From: Gonapodya prolifera JEL478
Taxonomy: Eukaryota; Monoblepharomycota; Monoblepharidomycetes; Monoblepharidales; Gonapodyaceae
Assembly (NCBI GenBank): GCA_001574975.1
Contig: KQ965758.1
Span: 66,763 to 130,762, forward strand
DNA: 64,000 bases
Direction: 5' to 3'
A program made the translations under genes and the position numbers. Under the pieces are notes generated by a model. The model did not search any database and was not told the origin of the DNA. It saw nothing but the letters and a program-made list of their open reading frames with translations. Below, one piece after another: positions 48,721 to 60,019 of this stretch (within the stretch, counting starts at the first letter, position 1; every line of letters starts with the position of its first letter).

Positions 48721-48941
48721 GACTTCACCCATTTATGTAATGGCCTTCGCCTTCACTTGCCAAATTGTTACTACATTTCATAATTGCCATTTTCCCTCCC
48801 CTCCCCCAAACTTGATTCTCAAACGACACCCGTGCCAGTAACGTTCGAAACAACACACAGCTTTTCTCCGACCTTGTCCGAACATTTCGGAACGTGAAGA
48901 CCAACCACTCGCATCACCCTTGCCTTTGCCAAAGAAAATCG

Positions 48942-48963
48942 ATGATTTGATTGATTGATTGAT
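48942..48963 (+). repeat. TTGA microsatellite
   Basis: About four copies of the tetranucleotide TTGA/GATT in intergenic DNA. Just downstream lie a T-homopolymer near 49015-49030 and a TTG/GTT-rich tract to about 49150, all simple sequence. Confidence 0.75.
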
Positions 48964-49008
48964 ATTTTCAAAAGAAAAGAAAAGGCAAACTGGTATTCAC
49001 GTGATTTT

Positions 49009-49150
49009 TAAGGGTTTTTTTTTTTTTTTGTGATATTGGGGGGGGAAAAATTTGTGTTGATAGTTTTGTGTTCTTGTGTTGTGTTGTTGTTTTGTTTGAT
49101 GATGTCTGGGATGTGTTGTGTGACGTGTTGTTTCGTGTTGTTTCGTGTTG
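49009..49150 (+). repeat. Poly-T and TTG/GTT-rich simple sequence
   Basis: A run of 14 or more T residues is followed by a G run and a long TTGTGTTGTTGTT-type tract. It sits at the 3' side of the minus-strand gene ending near 49150, so it reads as A/CAA-rich downstream DNA for that gene. Confidence 0.7.
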
Positions 49151-49745
49151 CTTGTGCCAATATCTTCCCACCGTCCATCCACACGCTTCCTTCCCACCAC
49201 CTTTTCATCCACACGCTCACTTCTCCACCCCTTTGCCATCGTTTCATGCAACCCGCGCCACCCGGTATTATGCCCATGGTCGACATACTCGCGCTCCATC
49301 TGGCGCAACCTGGGGTCCATGTCGAGGTAGTGCTCGCGCCGCCCCCGCATGACATCTCTGAGCCTCTCGTCGCGCGCGCCGATCCGGGTCGCGAACTTGT
49401 CGATGCTGATCTTTCGTATATGCTCGTGCAGCCGCAAGATCCCGTGGAGATTATTGTTGTGCACGTAGTCGATCTCGGGCCCGTACAGCCGGGGCAACGG
49501 CAGCTGGTGGATCGGATCGTACTCAGGTGGGTGATCCTCGCCGCGTTGTCCTCCGTGCCGGCAAGGAGGTCCTCCTCGGTGGCCCCGAGCGCGTCGCACA
49601 GCATGCCGGCCGGGTCCTGCGGGATTGTGTCGCCGCACGCGACGCATTGGTCGTTGTGAGCGCGGGCATGCACGGTGCGGGCGCCCAGGAGGATCAAGCC
49701 CAATCTCGCGGTCCTCAAGCAAGCCGGCTTGCGTCAACTTCTTTG
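49150..49745 (-). CDS. Unknown protein with CxxC segment and charged helical tail
   Basis: I do not recognise this. Two good-looking blocks lie in different frames. The upstream one reads ARAHNDQCVACGDTIPQDPA then LCDALGATEEDLLAGTEDNA, with a possible zinc knuckle (CVAC...C). The downstream one reads LPLPRLYGPEIDYVHNNNLH, HEHIRKISIDKFATRIG and REHYLDMDPRLRQMEREYVD and looks helical and charged. The change of frame near 49535 has no convincing GT-AG intron, so an unusual intron, a frame break or a sequence error is possible. The gene is divergent from APC4, with roughly 140 bp between the likely starts. The C-terminus decays into the simple repeat, and a true stop was not identified. Confidence 0.4.
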
Positions 49746-49886
49746 CAGAGAAAGCCGACTCTTGCCAGATCCTTCTCGGGGGTATGGGCGGATTCGCAGT
49801 GCGTCACGTGCACCCTGCACCCGCCGACCGCAGCACAACCGCAGCACGGACCGCAGCACCACCCAAAGGCACGCACTCTCGCGCAT

Positions 49887-52800
49887 GCCCACGACGCTGC
49901 CATTCAGCGCCTACGGCATCGGCGTCCTGCCGCGCCACTCCGCATCCGCCCTGTGCCCCGCCTTCAACGTCATCGCGCTCTCCTCGCTCAAGTCCGGCCA
50001 CGTGATCGTACACGACCTGCACAAGTTCAAGCCGCGCTGGTCGCACGCCCCCGCTCAGGGCGCACGGGCAACCTCGCTCGCGTGGAGGGAGGACGGCAGG
50101 GTACTGGCTGTCGGATGCGACGATGGCGCCGTCAGGTTGCTCGATGCCGAGGAAGGCAATGTGCTCCATGAGTTTGTCCTGCCCGTGCCCGTGAGCCACG
50201 AGGATGCAGACGCCGCTGCGGTCGTGGCGCTCGATTGGACAAGGCATGTCGATGCGAACGCGGTGGGTTTGCTGTGGGGGTCGAGCGCACCGACCGGAGC
50301 GCGAATGTTCCAGCGCGGAGTCACGGAGGGGCAGAATCAAGACAGTGTGTGAATGGGCACCGAGTGGAGGAATTAGAGAGTGACGTGGTCGCAAAGTGGG
50401 ACTTGAGTCAATCCGGTCGAGGTCGAGGGGGTCTGAGGAGGCAAGGGCGGCCAAGGAGCCGAATCTACTCATAAAAACCCAGGGTCGAGTCGAAATGACC
50501 TGGGATTGGATACTCTCGTCGTATTGCGTATGTTTGATCTCCCAACGCTGAGGACGTCCAGGACATCCGAACCACTTCACGCTCTCAGCGACACTGACAC
50601 AACGTTACTCAAATACGCCTTCCACAGCACCGCGACCGCTCCCTCCCCCCCGCGACGGACTTCCTCCCCCCCCTGCCTCCCTACTCCAAAGCGTCCCTCC
50701 CGGGTGCTGCGCAGGGCCAAGCGTGAGTGTCGTACGTTTGGTGGTTCTTGGTTTTGGACGTGGTTGGTCGGATTGACAGGGTGGATCGCGTTGGGGCTTT
50801 TGTGTGCCGCGCTTGGCTTGCGTCTGCGTCACTTGGCTGGCGTTGTTCACTTCGTGGATTATGGTCGCCAATCCACCACCCGGACTGAAATTCCCATCCT
50901 CAACCAGCCCAGAGTCTGCCCTCTTCCTCCCCACACTCCTCTCCACCCCCACCTCCCCCGACACACACACCCACACACCATCCCCACTCGAACGCGCCCG
51001 CGACGACCCGATCGATGTCTTGGTGGCCGTGACAGCCGATGGGGGGGTGCATTTGGTGTGGGTATCTCAAGGCGGGGTGGGGATACTCCTGCACGTCCCA
51101 AAGGATGCCAAAGAGGGGGCACGGGGTGCTATATGGGCGGTCGTGGATTGTGGTTCTTGGCGTGGGAGGCCACTCTCACTCACTTCTCTTCCTCCACCTT
51201 CCACACTCCACACCCCCGTAACCCCGCCGCCGCCATCGCCAGCGCATACGGCGTGTTCTATTTAGGTGCCGTGACGCTGCCCGAGGATGTGGCTGATCGG
51301 CCGGACGGTGATGTGCGTTTTTGGTGCGCGCGGTTGGGGTTGGGGGGTGAGGGTGGGAAGTGTGGAGAGGAGAAGACTCACCGCAAGTTGTGTGATACTG
51401 CCACGATTAGGTACTGATTCTGTTTTTCCCCCGTCGGGCCTGTGCGTCCTACCCCACTTCGGGCACTTTCTTCCACCCACTGTCGCCCGCACCCCCCTGC
51501 CCAACCTCCGCGCCACCAGACCGACCCCGACATCCCCTCCGTCCACCCCTCCTTCCACCACCCAGAGGACGACGCCGCGCCCGCCCCCAGGCCGCTTAAA
51601 CATCCACTCATCGAATCCGCCCGCATCTCGCCGGACCTCTCCCGGCTGCACATCGCCGTATCCGCGCTCCTCACGGACCCCCTTCCGCCTCCGGACCCCT
51701 TCTCGGCCTCCACGCGGGTCCTGCACGCGCTGACGATCGACACGCGGCACGTCCACGCGCGGCCCCGCCTCGTGGCCCGCTTGGCTGGGGGGTATGTCGC
51801 GTACAAGAGGATCGCAGGGTACGTTGCCCAGGGCGTGCGTCAGGCCGAAAAGGAGTGGACCGTCGTCAAGGCCCTGGTGGGGCGGTGGAGGGATCGGTTG
51901 AGTGGTAGACTGAGCGACATGGGGGGTAAGTGGACTGTCGCTGGTGGTGGAGTGTCTGGTGCACATAGCATTATAATCGTCTCCCCAACCACCCCACGCC
52001 GAAACAGACCGTACCGACGCCGCAACGTCGCTGCTCCTGTTTGTCGGCGCAGGGACGTGCTCCAGTGCCGTCGAGGAGTGGCTTGTGCGCGAAGTCGGAG
52101 AACAGGTTCGTGTCGGTTATTAGCCCTTTTCCTGCGTCTTGCCCTGTTGTCTTTCTCACTGATTCATCACCTCGTCTACTCCAAACCCCCAACCCCCCGC
52201 GACAACAGGGCCTCAGGTCGTGGGAAAAGACGGTGGACAACGGCCTAATGCAGCTCAGGCAGCTGTGTCATGCTCATCTCATACCCGCCGTGGAGAGGAT
52301 CATGGCTATCGTTGCTGATCTTGTGGCGGTTGCAGAGAGGTGCGTTGAGGGGTTGGAGGTTGCGGGGGTCCCGGTCAGGTTGTCCCTACTTTGAGGTTGC
52401 CTTACTATCGCATCCAACGCCACATCTGCAGCGACCAGACCTTCCAACCCTCGATGACGCTCAACGCCTCCGCGGCGCGCGCATGCGTGAAGCTGGCGTC
52501 CCAGATGGCAGGGAGGCTCTTGCAGCTCGCGGACGAGGTCGATGAGGCGCGGCGTTGCATGTGGGAGTTTGCAAAGTGGTGCAAGTGGGGTGAGTGATTT
52601 CGTATATTTGGCGGGTGTGATGGGATGAGAGACTCAGCAACTTCCCGCCTTCCCACCCGCCGTGCCCACTGAAGCGATCTTATCCTGTACCGTTGTGGAC
52701 AAGAATGAATTCCCCCGAATCAACTTCGACCACGAGCTTGTCGCGCGGTTTATCTCTGGCCCGTTCAGCCGGGACCCTCTGGCCCCATTTTTCACGACCC

Positions 52801-53934
52801 CGGTGCACCCGCCCCCCCGACCGGCATCCATCGAAAACGTATGGAACCTGGACCCCTTAGGGTCCACGGCGACAATCAAGAGCCTCCACGAGCGCCTCGA
52901 GACGGAGTGCGAGGACATCTTCCGCATGCCCGCTGCTGCCATTGTTGCGTCCATGACGTGTAGTCGATGCATTCCGGCGTGGGAAGTGCGCGATTCGGAT
53001 AGGAGGGTGTATGTGAAGCACCATTTTGACACACGGGTGGTGAGTGAAGCGGTTGTTGTCCGCGCGGTTTTGCTTTCATCACCATCCTGTCCTTCCGTGT
53101 AGGTGTGGAATGGGTACACGCGCTTTTCGTATTTTGTTTTCTACGATGGCAAGAGCGATTTCGACAGCGATCCCCTCGGTAAGTGCCTGCCGTGTCCGCA
53201 AGGCCGCGATTTTCTCTTCTCACGCCACGCAAATTGCCGCTACCAAGGCATATACATCGCTCGTATATTTTGCGACGAAATTGTCCCCACGTCCGTGTCC
53301 CTGGATGCCGCTTCTCCGCTCCCTTCTACCGAGCTCGCAAAAATCTCACTGCGCCAAACAGCAATGACCGCTGCCCCCAATACCGTGCATGAAGATACCC
53401 CTCTGACTGTGCTTGATGTAGAAGGAGTGGGACAGTCCATCGCGGTGGCATTGCAAGTTCATAACATGCCAGGAGAAGTGCTGTTGTTGCGGCTCGCAAT
53501 GGAGAACCTTGAATACATCGAAAGCAGGTCGTCGCGGCCCCTTGCGGAAGAATTTGAGGTGAGTGGACTGTCATAGTATGATCTGCGCGCACACTCATGA
53601 GCTCGGTGCGGTGGTTGCGTCACAGAGAGTTCCTGAACAAGAGGTCTTTGTGCAAAACGCCGGCCGAACCGTCGGTTCGGCCCCTCTTCACCTGCTCACC
53701 AAGGTCCCCACTGCGCCTTTCCATGCGGATGAGATCTACGTCGTGAGTGGCAATGGCAAAGTGTTGGGTCATGTCGCCGTGGACAAAGAGGCCGACGAGC
53801 ATATACGGTTGGATCATGGTATCGATAGGATGATGGAAAGCGAGAATGAGAATGACGACTCGATTGAAGAGGCGCTCGCTAGCGAGATGGATTTGTCGTT
53901 GCAGTCAGTGGCGTTTTCGGATGGAATCTTGTGA
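49887..53934 (+). CDS. APC4: Anaphase-promoting complex subunit 4
   Basis: APC4 is a scaffold subunit of the APC/C ubiquitin ligase that drives mitotic exit. The start at 49887 gives an N-terminal WD40 segment: HVIVHDLHKFKPRWSH, TSLAWREDGRVLAVGCDDG and AVRLLDAEEGNVLHEF. Weak propeller pieces follow through 51400 (LVAVTADGGVHLVWVS, YGVFYLGAVTLPEDV). The APC4 long helical domain follows: AGYVAQGVRQAEKEWTVVK, GTCSSAVEEWLVREVGEQ, LRSWEKTVDNGLMQLRQLCH and MWEFAKWCKW over 51600-52600. The C-terminal propeller part includes NGYTRFSYFVFYDGKSDF and IYIARIFCDEI, ending GHVAVDKEADEH to AFSDGIL at 53934. About twelve exons; several edges in the GC-rich 50350-51500 part are uncertain. It converges on the HGSNAT-like gene with a 160-bp gap. 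Confidence 0.82.
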
Positions 53935-54091
53935 TGTATTGCATTGAACGAGTGAACATTGATCATGTACATATTCGATTCGTATATATACGTATATCCA
54001 GACAATCCATGCAAATGGTAGCGTGCTCTGGCGTCCACCATGGTCCGTGAGTCCCACGAAAAGGGCACCGAAAGGGAGGATTGCCGCTTTC

Positions 54092-55489
54092 TCACGCCAA
54101 TCCAACGACAGCAGCAGTCACGACGGTCCACGCGCAGCCCCACGCCACTCCGTCCCAGCCTGGGGGGAACACGTTGAACAATGCTTTTATTGAGTCCAAC
54201 ACCGAGCCGTTCCCGAGCGGCACCAGCGAAAGGAGTTTTGGGCACACGGATGAGAACACGTATGCTGTAAGTGGCTGTCGGGCAAGCGAGGAGAGGATCG
54301 GGGGGTTGGTGTTTCGCAAGCCGTACGCGTCGCCAAGGACTGAGAGACCCTCGAACAGCGTCCACGATGCTGCGCCTGTTACGAATGCGAACGGAGGGGT
54401 CCATAGGGGCTTCGAAAACGGGATTCCGAGACCTCGATTGAGGATGAGAGAGGCAGCGAGTAAAGCGGTTGGGGGTTCAAGGCGGCGTAGCAGGGTGTGC
54501 AGTGTTGGTTCCTTGTCACGTGTGGTGCGGGCTCCGATACTTTCCCCATAGAGCACACCAAGCCAGCAGGAGAAAAAGGCGGGTAAGGTGGAGAGCAGTC
54601 CCTCAGGATCCAACCCTGCTCCGCGATAGGTGTGAAGACGGCCGAGGACGATTGTGTCAATCAGATACGCCGCAGTCTCCGAGGGCTCTTTGAGGCGGTT
54701 TGGGTCAAGTAGCAGTGATGGTGAAGGCTCTGGTAGTGTAGAGTGAGGGAAGCGGTAAGTGAGAAAAGTCCACAACAGCATGTAAGTGACTGGGCGTCGG
54801 AGCGATCGGAACAGAGATTGCATGGCGTGGACTAAGCGCATGGAGGGAGGTGGTGGTGGTGTTTGGGACGATTCGTCGTTTCTGTCATCCCAATTGTCTT
54901 CATAGGGTCCTCCTGGCGCTAGATACCACGCGGCGCACACCAGTCCCACGATGGCGTGTCTTTGCAAAACGCCCATAAAGCGCCATTCCGCAAGTGTGCG
55001 ATGAATGTCACTGGAATAGCTGGTGTTGAAGAGTACGAGGCCAAGAGCAAAGTGGGAAGCGGATCGCTTCAAGAACTTGGGTACGAGATGGGAGGGACGG
55101 GAAGAGAGCGGTTCTGGAGGGGGCTCCTCCCGAGATGCTTCGCTTAACGCCGCGGCACGCTTCCATCTACGATATGTGGATGCATGATGCCGCAAAGCGA
55201 GAGGAATCGACATGCCAGAAAGGAACAGAAAATTGGGAAACACGAAATCCGCTGCCGTGAGGCCGAGAAAGGGAGGACTGGATGCAGATGAGAGGACACA
55301 TACGGACACCCGGTACGCACAGACGATGTCTCACTGGCGGAGTTGGGCAAAGGTTGACTCATCCTTGAACTGCAGATTGAAGACAATCATGGCTGCGACC
55401 GTCAGTCCGCGGCCCACATCGACCTCCCATAAGCGACGGGGATGGTGCTGCTCTTTCGCGATTGCGGTCGATCCATCGTTGATTTGCAT
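54092..55489 (-). CDS. HGSNAT-like multi-pass membrane acetyltransferase
   Basis: Resembles heparan-alpha-glucosaminide N-acetyltransferase, which moves acetyl from cytosolic acetyl-CoA across a membrane. Exon 1 (55489 to about 55350) reads RRLWEVDVGRGLTVAAMIVF, and a GTGAGA intron follows. The second exon holds the signature GLTAADFVFPNFLFLSGMSI, a conserved RFMGVLQRHAIVGLVCAAWY helix and GLDPEGLLSTLPAFFSCWLG, and later hydrophobic segments to the stop at 54092-54094. Roughly ten helices are present. The lysosomal enzyme's active histidine (H in the first luminal loop) is not clearly placed here, so activity is uncertain. Fungi lack heparan sulphate, so the natural acceptor must differ. The family occurs widely in fungi and bacteria under uncharacterised names. 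Confidence 0.8.
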
Positions 55490-55874
55490 CTCTTGTCCAC
55501 ACAAAACCCAGTCAACGATTGAGCCGAAAACTTTGCCCTCTTCAGTTGTGTGACCACCCAGAAGGATGGAAATCGCGGCCCTCTCTCTTTACGAGGGTGG
55601 TGCAGAACTCCGAGCAGAGCTACGTGTGCAGCGACCCAATTCAACTCTGATTGCCCATATCGCTAATAACTTTTTCCCCACCTTCCTCAAGTAACTAATT
55701 TATTATCCTGAGCAATGCTCTCCCCTTCTAGTTCCGTGTATAAGCACGGTAGTTGTGAACCCATAGGAAACGCTCAGCTGCCGAAGGCCACAGCGCCCCG
55801 CGGTGTCCACATTCGCCCCCATGACCACATGAAAAGCAACGCATCGATTCTTCCTGAAAGCTGGGCGAGCCAAC
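55490..55874. promoter_or_regulatory. Divergent intergenic region (HGSNAT-like / ankyrin)
   Basis: A 385-bp gap between genes transcribed apart, with an AT-rich patch at 55660-55710. Probably holds both promoters; no specific element recognised. Confidence 0.3.
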
Positions 55875-57787
55875 ATGGAAGATCGACATCGTAAGTTTTG
55901 CTTGTGTAACCGTCGCCCTTGTCGTTGTCTTCTCTTCGGCTCGATGTTCCCAGCTCCCACTCCCACGCTCGAACTGGCTCAAGAAGTCGTGCTTCTGCTC
56001 GCTCGGCGAAGGCTCGACTACCCGTACGGTCTGCCCGCCGGATGCCTCACTCGTTACCTCTTCCAAGTACTCGCCGACCCATCTGAGGTTGCCAAGCGTG
56101 CCGTCCGCTCGGCAGTGTGCAGCGTGCATTCATCCAAGAGACTGGACGCGGGGATATGCAGACCACGCCGAAACTTCTCGAGCTTTGGCCCGAGTTCGAA
56201 TCGGACCTCGCGACAGTGCTGGAATCGGCATTGTCGCCAGTTGCGGGGGGCACTTGCAAATGGCTGACTTCATATACACGCGACAACCTGATCTCTGCGC
56301 AACAGACCCGGACAGACCGATGAAGGAACCTGTCATTTGCGATCAGGTCCACATCATGGAGTACCTGGACAACCTCCTCCCAAGGACCATCCCCCAGAAG
56401 TTCGTCGACACCGCCATAGAACGAAATGCCATCAACGCCCTGCGCCAGCTTTTAGAACGTGGTGCGTCCCCAAAGCTCGCCTACCAAATCTCTGCTACCT
56501 CACTCGCCCTTGCTGCGCGGTTCGGGCGGATCGACGCCGCCGCACTCCTGCTCGACTTTTGTGCCTCTATCGACCATAACTACAACCTCACTGCACTGCA
56601 TATGGCCGCGCAGAATGGCCAGACCGCCTTCGTGCAGTTCCTGCTCGCTCGCGGCGCAGCGATTGACCCCACAACGAGCAACCGCCACACGCCGCTGATA
56701 GAAGCGTGCGCAAAGGTACACGTAGAGACAGCTCGTGTGCTCTTGCGCGCCGGCGCGGACTACACTGCATGCCACGACCAGGCGCTCTGTGTCTCCACCT
56801 CTAGCGATTTCGCGCCGATTGTCGCCATGCTTGTCGACCACTGCCACACAATGACGTACCCGCCTCGCGACGGCGATTTGGATGAGAGGGTGTTCGAAAC
56901 TTACAGGAGAATGGCGTTCCACCTCGCGACTGCCCATAACGCCGAGCAAACAATCCGCACACTTCTGGCTCGTGTGGATGCTGGGGCTCACTCTGTGGAC
57001 CTGGACCCGGAACAAAAAGTGGACCCTGCAAAGCGCGCTCGACTTGGTCAAATTCTTCTCGCGAGTGCCGCCTCATTTGGGCACCACAAGCTCGTGTCCG
57101 CCCGGCGTTCCCGTGGACGCGCGGGCCAAGGACGGCAACACGCCACTCATGGGCGCCAAGACTGTCCCCGTGGCCGAGCTGCTGCTTCAGCACGGCGCAG
57201 ATCCGAACGCAGTCGCGGGGCGGTCGGGGCGGACCCCGTTGGCCTGCACGGCGAAGGAAGGCCGCGCTGATGTTATCAATGTGCTTCTCAGCCGTGGCGC
57301 CAAAATCGACGCCGTGGACCACCGTGGGCGGACAGCGCTGATGAAGGCATGTGTGCGCGTCAACGCCTCCGCCGTGGTTACTGCGCTTGTATCGGCGCGT
57401 GCTGATGTGGACGTTGTGGATCGGATTGGGTGGACGGCGTTGATGCACGCGGCATCAAATAACTGTCTGGGGCCGGCAAGGGAGCTGGTCAAGGCCGGCG
57501 CGGACGTTCATGCAAGGGACTTTATGGGGAGGACTGCGGTGGAGCTGGCGAATGGGGGGTACAAAAGGAATTTTGCCACTGTGTTGGGCGTGGATATGCC
57601 GCTGAGAAAGAAGAATAGAGCCAAGGCTGCGAAGAAGGCGATACCACTCGAGGACATTTTAGCGTCTAAGTTCGACACACCCGAAACTCAAGTTCTGTCT
57701 GCCGCGCTCGAAGAAGATAGCACTGTGACTGATGTTGGAACTACTGAAGTAGATCAGCTAAGACAGTGCTTTTGTAGAGTTTTGTGA
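55875..57787 (+). CDS. Ankyrin-repeat protein, with an apparent frame break
   Basis: A protein-interaction scaffold of unknown partner. A short first exon (MEDRH) splices at GTAAGT to a helical segment, LELAQEVVLLLARRRLDYPY. Later exons read KLLELWPEFESDLATVLES, then an ankyrin array from about 56430: NALRQLLERGASPKL, SLALAARFGRIDAAALLLDF, TALHMAAQNGQTAFVQFLLA, TPLIEACAKVHVETARVLLR. The array then continues in a second frame from about 57105: VPVDARAKDGNTPLMGAK, TPLACTAKEGRADVINVLLS, TALMKACVRVNASAVVTALV, TALMHAASNN. About nine repeats are counted. The frame change near 57095 deletes no repeat residues and has no plausible intron (the only GT-AG pair is 37 nt), so it looks like a one-base change or a sequence error. 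The C-tail is Lys-rich and ends at 57787. Confidence 0.65.
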
Positions 57788-58178
57788 TTTCGCATGTGTT
57801 TCATATTGTAAATGTATTACCGGCTAAGATCTTACCAGCCACCACCCTCTTGCCCCACGGCCAACCTCAAGGAACCACAACCCACCCGCCGCCGATCCCA
57901 CTGATGACTGTGGCTCTTTCGGTGTGGGTTTGCAAGTGGCCCGTCGGACTGTGACTGTAAAAGCTTCTGCAGAGTACTTTGCAAAGTGTGTTCTTTTCGT
58001 GAATCTATGGTACTCTGTGGAAGCTTTTCTGGAGAGATCCAAGCATCATGAAAGATATTTGGACAATTCATTTTTTAATTTCGTTCAACACACTGACCCT
58101 TCTTGATTTTCTGCTTTTCTGTTCTTCAAACTAAAATCATCTTCTTAACCCAGTCATTTCATCGCCCTGTCCACGCAA
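57788..58178. other. Convergent intergenic region, nothing recognised
   Basis: Between the ankyrin gene and the minus-strand secreted protein. The AT-rich stretch at 58060-58150 (TTTTTTAATTTC, TTCTTGATTTTC) probably contains 3' processing signals. No coding signal supported. Confidence 0.3.
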
Positions 58179-59326
58179 CTATGTGAAACAAACGAGAGCC
58201 ATGAGGTTAAATCCCAAAGCTAGGGCCTTCATCTCCGGCCCGATGCCCGGAATCATATCCAAGAAACTGGAAAGTGCTTCTAAGCCCCTCAACACCGCAC
58301 TACCCTGGCAGCCTGTGCCGGCGGCACATTGGTTCAGAGCAAAATAGCCTTGATGATTTCCGTTGGTGGTGGTCTGCAAGTCACCCGGTCCCCTCGCGAA
58401 GGGTCCTTTGTACAAGGTCACTTGAATATTTTGTGGTGTCATGATCACGTAGCAATTGGAACTGCTGTCGCCAGGGCTGAATGTAGGCTGACAAGGCCTT
58501 CAAGATTATTGTTGATGTGGGCTGCGATCAATTCCTTGAAGAAGGCAGCGTCCTATGTCGTCACTGCAGCGGAGTCCGTGAACTGCGCCCCGTCAACCGT
58601 AAAACCCCCGGCGCACCATGTGTTGCAGTCGTTGACCTGTCTACCCCTGTACGGCATGGCCCATGAGCCTCCGAACTGGGCAGACCCGCCGTTGAGAAGA
58701 GGAATAGAGTTGGCGATGGTCGAGCCGCAGTTGCTATCATCAGCGTCGTACCACTGGCCTCCGCCCGAGGAAATGACGGGTTGAATGTGTGGTGAGTCGT
58801 TTGTCCAGTACAGCGCGTGGCAGGTGTAACCAGACCCTTAAACGCGTTGAGGATAATTGCTAGCGCACCACGTTATACCAATTATGTTCGAGTATTTCGA
58901 CGACGATTTTGTGTATCCAATCGGGCCTAGTACCGAAAAAGTAAGGATCTGAGTAATGCTACTCCACACCGCGGCGTCCAGTTGCGTTGGCTCACCTGAG
59001 GATTCCGGAGTGGCGCCAGATATAATTTTAACACAGTTCAAGCTTCCTGCATCGTCGGTGTAGCATGTCTCGGCGTTCTCCCACCAGTACGTTCCACTGG
59101 TGCCGAGATCTGCGACCTTGTACTTGTAGTCGGGCCAATTCGTCTGGATATCGCTGGGCCGGTTTTGCCAGATCCACACTTCGGCGCTCTTCGCACCAGA
59201 GGACGAGACACAATTGACAAACTCGTGCCACCACCATGTTTGCACCGGCATATCTGCGACGGCAAGGGCAACCAGCGAGGCGAGAGCGAGGGTACATGCG
59301 ACGACTCGAAGATAATGAATTTGCAC
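58179..59326 (-). CDS. Secreted protein of unknown family (copy 1 of a divergent pair)
   Basis: The ATG at 59326 opens a signal peptide (VVACTLALASLVALAVAD), then mature sequence with TWWWHEFVNCVSSSG, AKSAEVWIWQNRPSD, WPDYKYKVADLG, TYWWENAETCYTDDAG and NCVKII. Later exons give GPIGYTKSSSKYSNIIGITW, WYDADDSNCGSTIANSIPLL, VNDCNTWCAGGFTVDG and MTPQNIQVTLYKGPFARGPG, ending MALVCFT at 58179. Cys, Trp and Gly content suits an extracellular, disulphide-bonded protein. The segment HEFVNCV...KSAEVWIW is shared with the plus-strand gene starting near 60020. No enzyme motif is recognised. Exon joints after 58840 are tentative because in-frame stops lie between blocks. Function unknown; could be a lectin-like, wall or effector-type protein. 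Confidence 0.55.
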
Positions 59327-60019
59327 TGCCGGTATGATTTTACGTCGAGCTGGTAATGGCGTTTTTGGTTCAAAGGGTAGCCTGCGTTGAATACGCTGGC
59401 GCTCTGCAGGACAGATGCATTTGACGAGATGAGTGGGTTACCTCAGAATTAACGCGCTCGAATGGACAACCCCTAACGCGGAGCTTACCTGGGACGTGGG
59501 AGGGAATCAAGACGGACAACGCCGATGCACCCAAGCAAATTGCTTAAGGTTTAAATCAAAAGAACTGTTCGTCGTTTGCATGCAAACAGTTAGGGGATTC
59601 ATCTGGCCGTCTTGGCGGAACTCAGGCACGTCGGGGAGACCCTGATCTCCGTCGGAAAGGAAGGAGTCGGTAATATCCGTATGGTCATTGCACCACCCTC
59701 AATTCAAAAATCGGCTTGGTAAGCGGCCGCGTTGAAGTCCAGTTAGTACGTACTCACGTCTGTGCTTGTTGCCTCCAAAAGGGCCTTAATGCATGCAACT
59801 TTTTGGTGCCGTGGTGAATGACCTCACGGTTACCGGTCACCGACCACGTGCTCACGAAGCGTTACATCCTCCATGATGAAGAACCGTTCCTGCATCTTCC
59901 TCAGAGCCATTGTAAACTCACCTTGGCACCCGCTGATTTTCGAAAAGGGGGGACCGCATCTGTGAATTAACCAGTCCTTGCGCGCTTCTGAGTGCTACTA
60001 CTGAACTACTCTCTGCAGC
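59327..60019. promoter_or_regulatory. Shared divergent promoter of the secreted paralogue pair
   Basis: About 690 bp separates the two leaders. No conserved gene is seen; small frames are inconsistent. The first exon of copy 2 may lie around 59870-59925 (an ATG pair followed by a hydrophobic run and GTAAAC), but its phase does not fit well. Confidence 0.3.
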
